Shown piece after piece: positions 1-9,273 of a DNA stretch of 46,364 nucleotides. The translations under genes and the position numbers were made by a program. Source of the DNA: an uncultured Pelagibacteraceae bacterium (GTDB lineage Bacteria > Pseudomonadota > Alphaproteobacteria > Pelagibacterales > Pelagibacteraceae); NCBI GenBank assembly GCA_902617715.1, contig CACMXS010000011.1:1-46364 (forward strand), given 5' to 3'. Within the stretch, counting starts at the first letter, position 1. Each line of letters begins with the position of its first letter. Under the pieces are notes generated by a model. That model had not been told where the DNA came from, did no database searches, and saw only the letters and a list, made by a program, of their open reading frames with translations.

Positions 1-1
1 T

Positions 2-664
2 AATTGTTATCAAACATTTAATATTCAAAATGGAGATGAGATAGATATCATTTCAACTAACAAATCTGTTTATGGATATTTAGGTATTGGTGGTGAAATA
101 GATTTAAAGTATCAATGGTCAAGCTGTTCAATTAATACTAAAGCAAATATAGGTGCTAATGATGGAAAAAAATTTGAAGTAAATCAAAAGATAAATATTT
201 CAAAAATTAGCCAAAATTTAAGTAATAAAAAATTAGATTACATGAATACTAAAATAGAAAATATAAGAATAATTAAAGGAACTAATTTTGATTATTTTTC
301 AGAAAAAGGTAAAAAAATTTTTTTTGAAAAAGAATTCATTGTCTCCAAGCTATCAGATCGTATGGGAATGAGATTAGAGGGATCTAAGATAGAAAATATA
401 GTTGATACGAACATTAAATCTGAAGGATTAATAAAAGGTGTTATACAAGTACCAGCCGATGGTAATCCAATCATCATGTTATCTGATCATGGAACTATTG
501 GGGGATACCCTAAAATAGGAGTTGTCATAAGTGCAGACTATGACAAATTAGTACAACTTACACCAGGATCAAAAATTAAGTTTAAGGAAGTCGAACTATC
601 TGATGCAGAATCATTATTTAGATTATATGAATTGGAAACTCAAAATTTAATTTCTCGAATATAA
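2..664 (+). CDS. pxpC: 5-oxoprolinase subunit C (biotin-dependent carboxyltransferase / KipA family), C-terminal part
   Basis: This is the 3' end of a gene that starts before the window. The frame is open from base 2, and the ATG at 242 is internal. Family hallmarks are visible on both sides of that ATG: YGYLGIGGEIDL near base 75, then GVIQVPADGNPI and DHGTIGGYPKIGV in the last third. PxpC works with PxpA and PxpB in ATP-dependent cleavage of 5-oxoproline (pyroglutamate) to glutamate in the cytosol; pxpB usually lies directly upstream and would be outside the window. The stop overlaps the next ATG by one base (taATG), so the following transporter is probably translated from the same mRNA. The family name also covers allophanate-hydrolase-like domains, so the exact substrate is inferred. 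Confidence 0.88.
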   Translation, partial: NCYQTFNIQNGDEIDIISTNKSVYGYLGIGGEIDLKYQWSSCSINTKANIGANDGKKFEVNQKINISKISQNLSNKKLDYMNTKIENIRIIKGTNFDYFSEKGKKIFFEKEFIVSKLSDRMGMRLEGSKIENIVDTNIKSEGLIKGVIQVPADGNPIIMLSDHGTIGGYPKIGVVISADYDKLVQLTPGSKIKFKEVELSDAESLFRLYELETQNLISRI

Positions 665-1542
665 TGAATCTAATTAAAAATTTACCTGGTCCTTTTTTGG
701 TTTTTTTAGGGGCTGTTAGTTTAAGTTTTGGAGGACTAATTGTAAAATCTTTTGAAGGTGCAACTCTGTGGCAAATTTTATTTTGGCGATCAGTTTTTTT
801 TTCTATAACAGTTTTAGTTTTTTTAATAATTACTTATAAAAAAAGATTATTAAATTCATTTTACTTATCTGGACTGCCAGGATTTATTGCAGGAGTTATT
901 TTATCTTTAGGTTTTTGTGGGTATGTAATAGCCATGTACAGTACTACAGTAGCAAATACTAATTTCATAATTTCATTACAAATTTTATTTTTAGCAGTTT
1001 TTGGTTATTTTTTTTTAAAAGAAAAAATTTCTTCCGTTACATTATTTTCAATAATTTTAGCGGTCATGGGTGTTCTAATTATGGTTGGAAATTCTTTGAC
1101 ACCAGGTGAGTTAACAGGAAATTTAGCAGCTTTTTCTATGCCCATAACATTTGCAGTACTAATTATTGTTGTTAGAAAATATCCCACAATTGATATGGTT
1201 CCTGCACAATTTGTAGCAGGTATATGCTGTTGTATTATTGGATACTTTCTTTCAAATAAAATTATGATTTCTTATCATGATATTTTTTTAGGTTTCTTAG
1301 CTGGTTTTTTTCAAATTGGATTTGGATTTATTTTTATTACTATTGGGGCTAGGACTACTCCGTCTGCAATAGTTGGTATAATAATGCTATCCGAATCTGT
1401 TTTAGGACCTTTATGGGCATTTTTATTTGTTAGTGAAAGACCTTCAATCTTTAGTTTAATTGGAGGAGCAACAATACTTTTGGCTGTTTTAATACAGTTT
1501 TATACACTTTTAAAAAAAAGTAAAAAAACTATTTCTCATTGA
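664..1542 (+). CDS. EamA/DMT-family transporter
   Basis: This 292-aa protein is almost entirely hydrophobic, with about ten membrane segments arranged as two EamA repeats. Each repeat carries the family's terminal pattern: FLKEKIS with a following GVLIMVG helix in the first half, and SESVLGPLWAFLFVSERPS in the second. EamA proteins are inner-membrane metabolite exporters or importers; the substrate cannot be read from sequence. It starts one base inside the pxpC stop, so the two are translationally coupled, suggesting that it moves 5-oxoproline, glutamate or a related amino acid (inference). Its stop codon lies inside the -35 box of the gcv promoter. Confidence 0.9.
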   Translation: MNLIKNLPGPFLVFLGAVSLSFGGLIVKSFEGATLWQILFWRSVFFSITVLVFLIITYKKRLLNSFYLSGLPGFIAGVILSLGFCGYVIAMYSTTVANTNFIISLQILFLAVFGYFFLKEKISSVTLFSIILAVMGVLIMVGNSLTPGELTGNLAAFSMPITFAVLIIVVRKYPTIDMVPAQFVAGICCCIIGYFLSNKIMISYHDIFLGFLAGFFQIGFGFIFITIGARTTPSAIVGIIMLSESVLGPLWAFLFVSERPSIFSLIGGATILLAVLIQFYTLLKKSKKTISH

Positions 1543-1567
1543 CATATCCATCTACTTGTTAGATTAT
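1539..1567 (+). promoter_or_regulatory. Sigma-70-type promoter of the gcv riboswitch transcript
   Basis: A perfect TTGACA at 1539-1544 is followed, after 17 bases, by GATTAT at 1562-1567 (4 of 6 matches to TATAAT). Transcription would begin near 1573, at the first base pairs of riboswitch aptamer 1. The -35 box overlaps the stop codon of the upstream transporter. Confidence 0.6.
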
Positions 1568-1570
1568 ATC

Positions 1571-1732
1571 TCTACGGGAGAGACTACAGAAAATCGTAGC
1601 GCCGAAGGAGCAACCACCCAGGAATCTCTCAGGCAAAAAGGACCGTAGCGTATTAACTCTGGAAAGAGATTAAATTCTCGCCGAAGGAGCAAAACTCTCA
1701 GGCAAATATACAGATGGGTATAAAGAGTTAAT
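1571..1732 (+). promoter_or_regulatory. Tandem glycine riboswitch (two gcvT-type aptamers)
   Basis: Two consecutive glycine aptamers are readable. Aptamer 1 (about 1571-1650) has P1 strands CTACGG (1572-1577) and CCGTAG (1643-1648), with the conserved GCCGAAGGAGCAA from 1601 and CTCTCAGGCAAA from 1626. Aptamer 2 (about 1651-1732) repeats GCCGAAGGAGCAAAACTCTC from 1680 and AGGCAAA. Its P1 is a perfect 9-bp helix, ATTAACTCT (1652-1660) with AGAGTTAAT (1724-1732). That 3' strand holds the only Shine-Dalgarno-like AGAG and ends directly before the gcvT ATG. No hairpin plus U-run follows, so control is probably at translation. Glycine riboswitches of this type control glycine cleavage genes and are known from SAR11. 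Confidence 0.96.
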
Positions 1733-2839
1733 ATGGAAACAAAAAAAACATCACTGTACCAATTACATAAAGATTGTAATGCTAAGTTTGTTGAATTTGC
1801 AGGCTATCAGATGCCAATTCAATATTCCGAGGGTATTGTGGAAGAGCATAAATTTACAAGAAATCATTCAGGTATCTTTGATGTTTCACATATGGGTCAA
1901 TTATTTATTTATGGTGGTGAAGAATTAATTGAAGATTTAGAAAAAGTCTTTCCATTAGATTTAAAAAATTTGAAATTAAATCATTCAAAATACAGTTTCT
2001 TAATGGACAAAGATGCGGGAATACAAGACGATTTAATTATCACAAAAATTAAAGAGGGTTTTTTAATAATTCTTAATGCAGCATGTAAAAATAACGATTT
2101 TAAAATTTTAAAGGAATTTTTAAGCGAAAAATATAAAATGGTTTTGGATGAAGATAGATCTTTAATTGCAATACAGGGACCTAAATCATCACAAATATTA
2201 AACGAAGTTGTTGATGGAGTAAAAGATCTAAATTTTATGTCAGGAAATTGGTTCTCATTTGAAAATCAGAAATTATACATTACTCGATCTGGATATACAG
2301 GTGAGGATGGTTTTGAGATATCAATACTAAATAGTTTTGCGGATAAGTTTACCAGAGAATTAATAAAAAAAGGTTCTAAGTTAGTGGGCCTGGGAGCTAG
2401 AGATACCCTAAGGTTGGAAGCTGGTTTGTGTTTATATGGCCATGATCTCGATAAAGACAAAACTCCAGTGGAAGCAAATTTAAAGTGGGCAATTTCAAAA
2501 GAAAGAATATCCAAAGGAGATTTTATAGGCTCTGATATTATTATTAAACAATTAAATGATGGTGTCAGTAAAATTAGAGTTGGAATTAAACCTGAGGGAA
2601 GAATAATAGCTAGAGAAAAAACAAAAATATTTAATCAATTAGATGTCCATATTGGAGAAATCACTAGTGGTACGTTTGGACCAAGTGTTAATGGACCTGT
2701 AGCAATGGGTTATGTGGAAAATGAATTTTCAAAAAAAAATACTAAAGTATTTTTGGAGGTAAGAGGTAAAAAACATGCAGCAAGTATTTGTAGTTTACCA
2801 TTTTATAAAAAAAGTTATGTGAAAGGAGCCAGTCAATGA
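1733..2839 (+). CDS. gcvT: Glycine cleavage system T protein (aminomethyltransferase)
   Basis: This 368-aa folate enzyme takes the aminomethyl group from lipoyl-GcvH and yields methylene-tetrahydrofolate and ammonia. The N-terminal segment [15 protein letters not shown], the [11 protein letters not shown] motif near residue 45, [11 protein letters not shown] around 190 and [18 protein letters not shown] near 220-235 are typical GcvT signatures, and length fits the family. It is the first gene of gcvT-gcvH-gcvP, lies immediately downstream of the glycine riboswitch, and its ATG abuts the riboswitch P1 helix. It overlaps gcvH by four bases (ATGA). Confidence 0.98.
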   Translation: METKKTSLYQLHKDCNAKFVEFAGYQMPIQYSEGIVEEHKFTRNHSGIFDVSHMGQLFIYGGEELIEDLEKVFPLDLKNLKLNHSKYSFLMDKDAGIQDDLIITKIKEGFLIILNAACKNNDFKILKEFLSEKYKMVLDEDRSLIAIQGPKSSQILNEVVDGVKDLNFMSGNWFSFENQKLYITRSGYTGEDGFEISILNSFADKFTRELIKKGSKLVGLGARDTLRLEAGLCLYGHDLDKDKTPVEANLKWAISKERISKGDFIGSDIIIKQLNDGVSKIRVGIKPEGRIIAREKTKIFNQLDVHIGEITSGTFGPSVNGPVAMGYVENEFSKKNTKVFLEVRGKKHAASICSLPFYKKSYVKGASQ

Positions 2840-3216
2840 GTGAGGTAAAATATTCAAAAGAACACGAATGGATAAAATTAGAGGGTGATGTGGCAACAAT
2901 TGGTATAACAAAACATGCAACTGAGATGTTGGGAGATATTGTATTTGCAGAGTTGCCTGAAAAAGGCTCTAGTGTAGAAAAAGATGGAACAGCTGGTGTA
3001 GTAGAATCAACAAAAGCTGCAAGTGATGTGTACACTCCTGTGAGTGGCGAAATAGTTGATATAAATCAAGCCATAGTAGACGATCCTTCAAAAATTAATG
3101 AAGATCCAGAAAACTCTGCATGGTTTTTTAAACTTAAAATAAAAGATCCATCCGAAATGGATACATTAATGAATAAAGATGATTACGATAAATTTGCAAA
3201 GGAGACATCAGCATAA
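2836..3216 (+). CDS. gcvH: Glycine cleavage system H protein (lipoyl carrier)
   Basis: This 126-aa lipoyl-domain protein shuttles the aminomethyl intermediate between GcvP, GcvT and the dihydrolipoamide dehydrogenase. The lipoylation motif [10 protein letters not shown] places the modified lysine at residue 60, and the N-terminal YSKEHEW and later [15 protein letters not shown] segments are characteristic. The start is in an ATGA overlap with gcvT, and the stop overlaps the gcvP ATG by one base, so the three proteins are translationally coupled. Confidence 0.98.
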   Translation: MSEVKYSKEHEWIKLEGDVATIGITKHATEMLGDIVFAELPEKGSSVEKDGTAGVVESTKAASDVYTPVSGEIVDINQAIVDDPSKINEDPENSAWFFKLKIKDPSEMDTLMNKDDYDKFAKETSA

Positions 3217-6086
3217 TGTTACCAAATTCAGAAAAAGATTTTTTAAAAAGACATATTGGACCTTCTAAAGAAGACCAATCAAAAATGTTAAAAGAGTTAA
3301 ATTATCAATCACTAGATGATTTGATTAATAATACTGTTCCGGAAAAAATAAAATTTAAAGGTGAACTTAATATCGGTGAGTCGAATTCGGAATATGAAGC
3401 TTTAAGAAAATTAAGAGCTATTTCAAAAAAAAATCAAGTTTACTCAAATTTTATTGGAATGGGTTATTATGGAACTTACACTCCATATGTAATTTTAAGA
3501 AATATATTAGAAAATCCTGGTTGGTACACTTCTTATACACCTTATCAGCCAGAGGTAGCTCAAGGAAGACTTGAGATGTTATTAAACTTTCAACAAATGA
3601 TTGTTGATTTTACAGGAATGGATATTGCTAACGCTTCTTTATTAGACGAAGGTACTGCAGCAGCAGAAGCTATGGGTCTTAGTCATAGATTAAATAAAAA
3701 AGATAGTAGTTTAGTTTTTGTGTCTGAGGATTGTCATCCTCAAACAATAAATGTAATTCAGACAAGAGCTGAACCAATGGGTTTAAAAGTTTTAGTTGGC
3801 AAAGAAGATGAGGTTTTAGATCAATTAAAAGAAGATTTAGTTTGTGGAATTTTACAATATCCTGGAACTTTAGGAGATATTAAAGATCCAAGTGAATCAA
3901 TTAGCAAAATTCATAAGAAGAATGGGAAGGCTGTGTTAGCTTGTGACCTATTAGCATTAGCTAAATTAAAAACACCAAGAGAACTTGGTGCAGATATAGC
4001 AGTTGGAAGTTCACAACGATTTGGTATTCCAATGGGATATGGAGGTCCACATGCAGCCTTTTTTGCAACTAAAGACGAGTACAAAAGATCGATGCCTGGA
4101 AGAATTGTCGGCGTATCAGTTGATAGACATGGTAATAAGGCATATAGATTGTCTCTTCAAACTAGAGAGCAGCATATTAGAAGAGATAAGGCGACAAGTA
4201 ATATTTGTACAGCACAAGCTTTATTAGCAATCGTTTCAGCAGCATATGCTATTTATCACGGTCCAGATGGAATAAAAAATATTTCTGAAAGAGTTTCTCA
4301 ATTAGCAAAAAGTTTTGCTGATAAAATTAAACAGTCTGGATACGAACTTTATTCAAATTATTTTTTTGATACTGTTACAATTATTACGAAAGAAAAGACT
4401 GATCAGATTTATAAAAATGCCTTAAATCAAAAAGTTAATATAAGAAAAGTAAATTCTGAAATGCTTGCCGTTTCTTTTGATGAAAGAAAAAATGTTTATA
4501 GAGTTAATCAATTATTAAAAATTTTTAATGCAGCAGAATCGATTAAAAAAGAGGATCCTTCAATAAGTTTACCTAATCTACCAAAAAACTTATTAAGAAC
4601 TTCAAAATATTTAAAACATCCAGTATTCAACTCATATCATTCAGAAACTGAAATGCTTAGATATCTTAAAAGGCTGGAAGATAAGGATATAGCATTGAAT
4701 AGAACTATGATAGCACTAGGCTCATGTACAATGAAGTTGAATGCTGCTGCAGAAATGATCCCGATTTCTTGGAAAGAATTTGCAGAACCTCATCCGTTTG
4801 TTCCAATTGAACAAATGGAAGGATTTAGAGATTTATTTACTGATCTAAAAAATTGGTTGCGATCTATAACTGGTTTTTCAGGTGTCTCTCTACAGCCTAA
4901 CGCAGGTGCTCAAGGTGAGTACGCAGGATTAATGGTTATCAGAAAGTATCACTTAGATAGAGGCGAGGCCAATCGTAATATATGTTTAATACCCAGTTCA
5001 GCACATGGAACCAATCCAGCAAGTGCACAAATGGTTGGAATGAAAGTGGTTGTTGTAAATTGTGATAAAGAAGGAAATGTTGATTTTGATGACCTAAGAA
5101 AAAAAGCAGAGCAACACTCTGAAAACCTTGGGGCGTTAATGGTAACTTATCCGTCTACTCATGGAGTATTCGAAGAAAAAATAACTGATATTTGTGAGTT
5201 AGTTCATAAACACGGTGGTCAGGTCTACATGGATGGAGCAAATTTAAACGCCTTAGTTGGAATTGCAAAGCCTGGGAATTTTGGCCCTGATGTCTGTCAT
5301 ATTAATTTGCATAAAACATTTTGTATTCCTCATGGCGGTGGGGGACCTGGAATGGGACCAATTGCTTGTAAAAAACATTTACAGGTTTACTTGCCCAATC
5401 ATCCAGTAATTAAAGATTGTGGACCAACAACAGGAATTGGGGCAGTATCAGCAGCTCCATGGGGCAGTTCAAGTATTCTATCAATCTCTTGGATGTATAT
5501 TAAAATGATGGGATCAGCAGGTTTAAAGCTTGCTACTCAAGTTGCAATTTTAAACGCAAATTATATTGCTCATAGACTAAAAGATCACTTTCCAATTTTG
5601 TATAAAGGGTCAAATGGCAATGTTGCACACGAATGTATTATTGATATTAGAAATATTAAATCGGAGACAGGAGTTACAGAAGAAGATATTGCAAAAAGAT
5701 TAATAGATTTTGGATTTCATGCACCAACTATGTCATGGCCTGTAGCTGGTACTATGATGATAGAGCCAACCGAAAGTGAAGGCTTGTCAGAACTTGATAG
5801 ATTTTGTGATACTTTAATTAAGATTAAACAAGAGATAGATATGATTAAAGCTGGTAAATTTGATAAGGTAGACAATCCAATTAAAAATGCCCCTCATACA
5901 GATTCTGAGCTTGCTTCAGATAATTGGGAACACAAATATTCAAGACAAGAAGCAGCTTATCCAGCTAAATTTTTAAGAGTAAATAAATTTTGGCCACCTG
6001 TTGCAAGAGTGGACAATGTATATGGTGATAAGAATATTTTTTGTACTTGTCCAAGTATGGATGAATTTAAAGAGGACGCAGCATAA
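3216..6086 (+). CDS. gcvP: Glycine dehydrogenase (decarboxylating), P protein
   Basis: At 956 aa this is the single-chain form of the PLP-dependent glycine decarboxylase, with both homologous halves present. The N-terminal half begins with FLKRHIGPS and contains SLLDEGTAAAEAM. The catalytic half contains PNAGAQGEYAGL and the PLP lysine in INLHKTFCIPHGGGG (Lys700). The protein decarboxylates glycine and passes the aminomethyl group to lipoyl-GcvH. It is the last gene of the riboswitch-controlled operon, although the next gene starts only 6 bases downstream and may be co-transcribed. Confidence 0.98.
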   Translation: MLPNSEKDFLKRHIGPSKEDQSKMLKELNYQSLDDLINNTVPEKIKFKGELNIGESNSEYEALRKLRAISKKNQVYSNFIGMGYYGTYTPYVILRNILENPGWYTSYTPYQPEVAQGRLEMLLNFQQMIVDFTGMDIANASLLDEGTAAAEAMGLSHRLNKKDSSLVFVSEDCHPQTINVIQTRAEPMGLKVLVGKEDEVLDQLKEDLVCGILQYPGTLGDIKDPSESISKIHKKNGKAVLACDLLALAKLKTPRELGADIAVGSSQRFGIPMGYGGPHAAFFATKDEYKRSMPGRIVGVSVDRHGNKAYRLSLQTREQHIRRDKATSNICTAQALLAIVSAAYAIYHGPDGIKNISERVSQLAKSFADKIKQSGYELYSNYFFDTVTIITKEKTDQIYKNALNQKVNIRKVNSEMLAVSFDERKNVYRVNQLLKIFNAAESIKKEDPSISLPNLPKNLLRTSKYLKHPVFNSYHSETEMLRYLKRLEDKDIALNRTMIALGSCTMKLNAAAEMIPISWKEFAEPHPFVPIEQMEGFRDLFTDLKNWLRSITGFSGVSLQPNAGAQGEYAGLMVIRKYHLDRGEANRNICLIPSSAHGTNPASAQMVGMKVVVVNCDKEGNVDFDDLRKKAEQHSENLGALMVTYPSTHGVFEEKITDICELVHKHGGQVYMDGANLNALVGIAKPGNFGPDVCHINLHKTFCIPHGGGGPGMGPIACKKHLQVYLPNHPVIKDCGPTTGIGAVSAAPWGSSSILSISWMYIKMMGSAGLKLATQVAILNANYIAHRLKDHFPILYKGSNGNVAHECIIDIRNIKSETGVTEEDIAKRLIDFGFHAPTMSWPVAGTMMIEPTESEGLSELDRFCDTLIKIKQEIDMIKAGKFDKVDNPIKNAPHTDSELASDNWEHKYSRQEAAYPAKFLRVNKFWPPVARVDNVYGDKNIFCTCPSMDEFKEDAA

Positions 6087-6092
6087 TATTTA

Positions 6093-7331
6093 ATGAAAAT
6101 TGCTGTAGTTGGCTCAGGAATTTCAGGTTTAAGTTCCGCATATTATCTCTCAAAAAATCATCATGTTGATTTATTTGAAAAAGAAAATCATTTTGGAGGT
6201 CACTCTCACACAATAGATCTAAATATTGATACTAAGAAAGTCGCTGTAGATATTGGATTTATTGTTTTTAATTTTAAAACATATCCAAATTTAATCAATT
6301 TTTTTAATGAAAATAAAATTGAAATAGAAAAAAGTGATATGTCTTTCTCTGTTTCATTAAGAAATACTTTGTTTGAATATTGTGGCAAGGGATTAAATGG
6401 AATATTTGCAAACAGATCTAATTTATTTAATCCTAAATTCTTAAGAATGTTTTATGATATAATTAAATTTTACAAAAAATGTGACAGCTCTGAAAAGTTT
6501 AATGAAAATCTAACACTTGGTAATTTTTTAGAAAAAGAAAAACTTTCAAAGGAATTTATAGATTATCATTTAATTCCTATGGTTTCTGCTATTTGGTCTA
6601 TGCCCCCTTATGAAGCAAATCAAATGCCGATAAATTTTTTCTTAAAATTTTTTCAAAATCATGGATTATTTAAATTAAAAAATAGACCTCAATGGTATAC
6701 TGTTTCAAATCGAAGCAGATCATATGTCCAAAAAATTCTTTCAAAAATAAGTGGAGAGTATTTTAAAAATTATGCTGTTAAGAAAATCAAAAGCTCATCT
6801 TCAGGTATAGATTTATATTATGGTGGAGAAAGTGACTTTTTTCATTATGACAAAGTTGTTATAGCTACACACGCTGATCAAGCATTGTCTATAATTGATA
6901 ATCCAACTAATGAGGAGAAAGAAACCTTATCAAAGTTTGGTTATAGAGAAAATATTGCATATGTTCACACAGATAAAAAAGCAATGCCTAAAAATAAAAA
7001 AACATGGAGTTCATGGAATTCATCTTTAAAAAAAGATGAAGAAAGTAAATGCTCAATAACTTATTGGTTAAATTTGTTACAAAACTTAAAATGTGATGAG
7101 GATATATTTCTTACCTTAAATCCATATTTTGAGATTGATCAATCAAAAATATTAAAAAAAGTTAAATTTACACATCCATACTTTGATCAATCTGCTTTAG
7201 AACATCAAAGAGAGCTTCAAAATTTACAAAATAAAAGAAATATTCTTTTTTGTGGTAGTTATTTTGGTTACGGTTTTCACGAAGATGGAATAAAATCTTC
7301 TATTGAAATGCTTAAAAACCTTAATGAATAG
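6093..7331 (+). CDS. FAD/NAD-binding amine-oxidase-like flavoprotein (COG2907 family)
   Basis: This 412-aa protein opens with the dinucleotide-binding motif VVGSGISGLSSAYYLS and an acidic strand end (DLFEKE), followed by GGHSHT. It ends with a second FAD contact (FCGSYFGYGFHEDG). This is the COG2907 pattern found with DUF1365 and Cfa-like methyltransferases in many proteobacteria. Its reaction is unproven; oxidation or desaturation of a modified acyl chain is a reasonable guess from context. It is the first gene of a tight run with DUF1365, cfa-like and DUF3833, starting 6 bases after gcvP. Confidence 0.88.
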   Translation: MKIAVVGSGISGLSSAYYLSKNHHVDLFEKENHFGGHSHTIDLNIDTKKVAVDIGFIVFNFKTYPNLINFFNENKIEIEKSDMSFSVSLRNTLFEYCGKGLNGIFANRSNLFNPKFLRMFYDIIKFYKKCDSSEKFNENLTLGNFLEKEKLSKEFIDYHLIPMVSAIWSMPPYEANQMPINFFLKFFQNHGLFKLKNRPQWYTVSNRSRSYVQKILSKISGEYFKNYAVKKIKSSSSGIDLYYGGESDFFHYDKVVIATHADQALSIIDNPTNEEKETLSKFGYRENIAYVHTDKKAMPKNKKTWSSWNSSLKKDEESKCSITYWLNLLQNLKCDEDIFLTLNPYFEIDQSKILKKVKFTHPYFDQSALEHQRELQNLQNKRNILFCGSYFGYGFHEDGIKSSIEMLKNLNE

Positions 7332-8082
7332 TTCAATTTATAATGGCACAGTAATTCACAAAAGATTTAAACCAAAGATACATTTCTTTAAATATAAAGT
7401 ATTTTCACTTTTAATCGATTTGTCAGAACTAAAAATTTTAGATAAAAAAATTAATTTTTTTTCTTATAATAAATTTAATCTTGTAAGCTTTTTTGATAAA
7501 GATCATGGTGAAAGAAATGGATCATCACTTGTCGGATGGGTAAAAAAGAATTTGAAAGAAAATAAAATAAATACTGAAAATATTAAGATAAAACTTTTAT
7601 GTTATCCAAGAATTTTAGGCTACGTTTTTAATCCATTGAGTGTTTTTTATATTTATGACAGTGATGAAAAATTAATTTCAGTATTATATGAAGTTAAAAA
7701 TACTTTTGGAGAGCAACATACATATATTTTTAAGGTAGAAAACAAAAATCTTATACAACACAGTTGTGAAAAAAAATTTCATGTATCACCATTTATTGAA
7801 ATGGATTGTAATTATTTTTTTAGAATATTAAAACCTGCAGAAAAAATATCAGTTATAATTGATCAATATCAATCAAATGAAAAAATATTATATGCTTCTC
7901 AAGATGGTAAAAGAACAAATCTTACAAGCTCAGAATTAATGAAATCTTATTTAAAACATCCATTAATGACCTTTAAAATTATTTCAGCGATACATTTTGA
8001 AGCGTTTAAATTGTGGGCTAAAGGAATAAAATTTATTAAAAAAAAATTAAAAATTAAAAATAATATTACTTTTGAGAATTAA
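7324..8082 (+). CDS. DUF1365-domain protein
   Basis: A 252-aa cytosolic protein with DUF1365 features: an N-terminal SSIYNGTVIHKRFKP segment and YPRILGYVFNPLSVFYIYD near residue 100, then VKNTFGEQHTY. I chose the ATG at 7324, which gives the usual DUF1365 N-terminus and an 8-base overlap with the preceding stop; the frame extends upstream to a TTG at 7303, which is less likely. Function is unknown, but the family is almost always found beside a COG2907 flavoprotein and a Cfa-like methyltransferase, as here, implying a joint role in lipid modification. The stop overlaps the next ATG by one base. Confidence 0.88.
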   Translation: MNSSIYNGTVIHKRFKPKIHFFKYKVFSLLIDLSELKILDKKINFFSYNKFNLVSFFDKDHGERNGSSLVGWVKKNLKENKINTENIKIKLLCYPRILGYVFNPLSVFYIYDSDEKLISVLYEVKNTFGEQHTYIFKVENKNLIQHSCEKKFHVSPFIEMDCNYFFRILKPAEKISVIIDQYQSNEKILYASQDGKRTNLTSSELMKSYLKHPLMTFKIISAIHFEAFKLWAKGIKFIKKKLKIKNNITFEN

Positions 8083-9260
8083 TGAACCTATATAATATTT
8101 CAGATAAGATTGTTTTTAAGATTTTAAAAGACATTAAAACTGGATATTTGGAAATAAAAAAAATTGATGGTAAATTGATAAGATTTGGAAATCCGGAACA
8201 TTCTTTAAAGGCTTTTATAAAAATAAAGAAACCAAACTTTACATTTAATTTAATCAAAGGTGGCAGCATTGGTTTTGCCGAGGCATATATGAGAGACGAA
8301 TTTGAAACTAATAATTTGTCAAATCTTATTGAAATAACTGCAAGAAATATAATGATAATTTATAGATTTTCAGGATTATTAGATTTACCAATTATAAATT
8401 TTTTCAAGAATACTTTTGTGAAGAATACAAAAAGGAGAAGTAAAGAAAATATTGCAAAACATTATGATTTGGGAAATGAATTTTTTTCACTTTGGCTTGA
8501 CAAAACTCTTACATACTCAAGTGCAATTTTTGAAGAAAAGAACCAAAAATTATCTGATGCTCAAAATAATAAATATCAAAAATTAATTAATTTAATCAAA
8601 CCTAAAAATGGAGATAAAGTTTTGGAGATAGGATGTGGTTGGGGAGGATTTGCTGAATATTTAGGAAAAAAATATGATGTAAAGTTAGATTGTATTACAA
8701 TTTCTAAAAAACAGTACGAGTATGCGAAAGAAAGAATTTATAAATGTGGATTGAATGAAAAAGTTAATATTCAAATAAAAGATTATAGAGATCTTAAAGA
8801 TAAGTATAATTCAATAGCTTCAATAGAAATGATTGAGGCAGTAGGAAAAAATTATCTACAAAATTATTTTAAAACAATAAAAGAAAATTTGGCTGATAAT
8901 GGGATTGCTGCAATTCAAGCTATTACAATAGATGACAGATTGTTTGAAAGATATAAAAGCAAACAGGATTTTATTCAAAAATATATTTTTCCAGGTGGAT
9001 TTCTTCCAAGCAAAAATAGTATAAATAAATTTATATCTGATAATGATTTAAGTATAAAATCATATGACTCTTATGCAGATCATTATTCTAATACATTAAC
9101 CTTATGGAGAAATGAATTTAATAAGAAATGGAATGAGATTAAAACTCAGGGGTTTGATTTGACTTTCAAAAGAATGTGGGAATTTTACTTATGTTATTGT
9201 GAAGCTGGCTTTAAATCAAAAAATATTGATCTAATTCAATTTTCAATTCAAAACAAATAA
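8082..9260 (+). CDS. cfa: Cyclopropane-fatty-acid synthase-like SAM methyltransferase
   Basis: A 392-aa class I methyltransferase of the CFA/mycolic acid synthase family. The N-terminal lipid-binding part precedes the core segment IAKHYDLGNEFFSLWLD (about 124-140) and TYSSAIFE. The SAM-binding VLEIGCGWGGFAEYL lies at about residues 180-194, followed by SIEMIEAVG and FIQKYIFPGGFLPS, all family marks. Such enzymes methylate the double bond of membrane phospholipid acyl chains to give cyclopropane or methyl-branched products. The COG2907 and DUF1365 partners suggest a modified product (for example methylated or furan-type fatty acid) rather than simple cyclopropanation; this is inferred. The symbol marks the family only. 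Confidence 0.92.
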   Translation: MNLYNISDKIVFKILKDIKTGYLEIKKIDGKLIRFGNPEHSLKAFIKIKKPNFTFNLIKGGSIGFAEAYMRDEFETNNLSNLIEITARNIMIIYRFSGLLDLPIINFFKNTFVKNTKRRSKENIAKHYDLGNEFFSLWLDKTLTYSSAIFEEKNQKLSDAQNNKYQKLINLIKPKNGDKVLEIGCGWGGFAEYLGKKYDVKLDCITISKKQYEYAKERIYKCGLNEKVNIQIKDYRDLKDKYNSIASIEMIEAVGKNYLQNYFKTIKENLADNGIAAIQAITIDDRLFERYKSKQDFIQKYIFPGGFLPSKNSINKFISDNDLSIKSYDSYADHYSNTLTLWRNEFNKKWNEIKTQGFDLTFKRMWEFYLCYCEAGFKSKNIDLIQFSIQNK

Positions 9261-9273
9261 CAAAAGGAAATCA

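Noticed and set aside
7303..7323. TTG start for the DUF1365 gene
   Set aside because: The ATG at 7324 gives the common DUF1365 N-terminus and a shorter overlap with the preceding gene.
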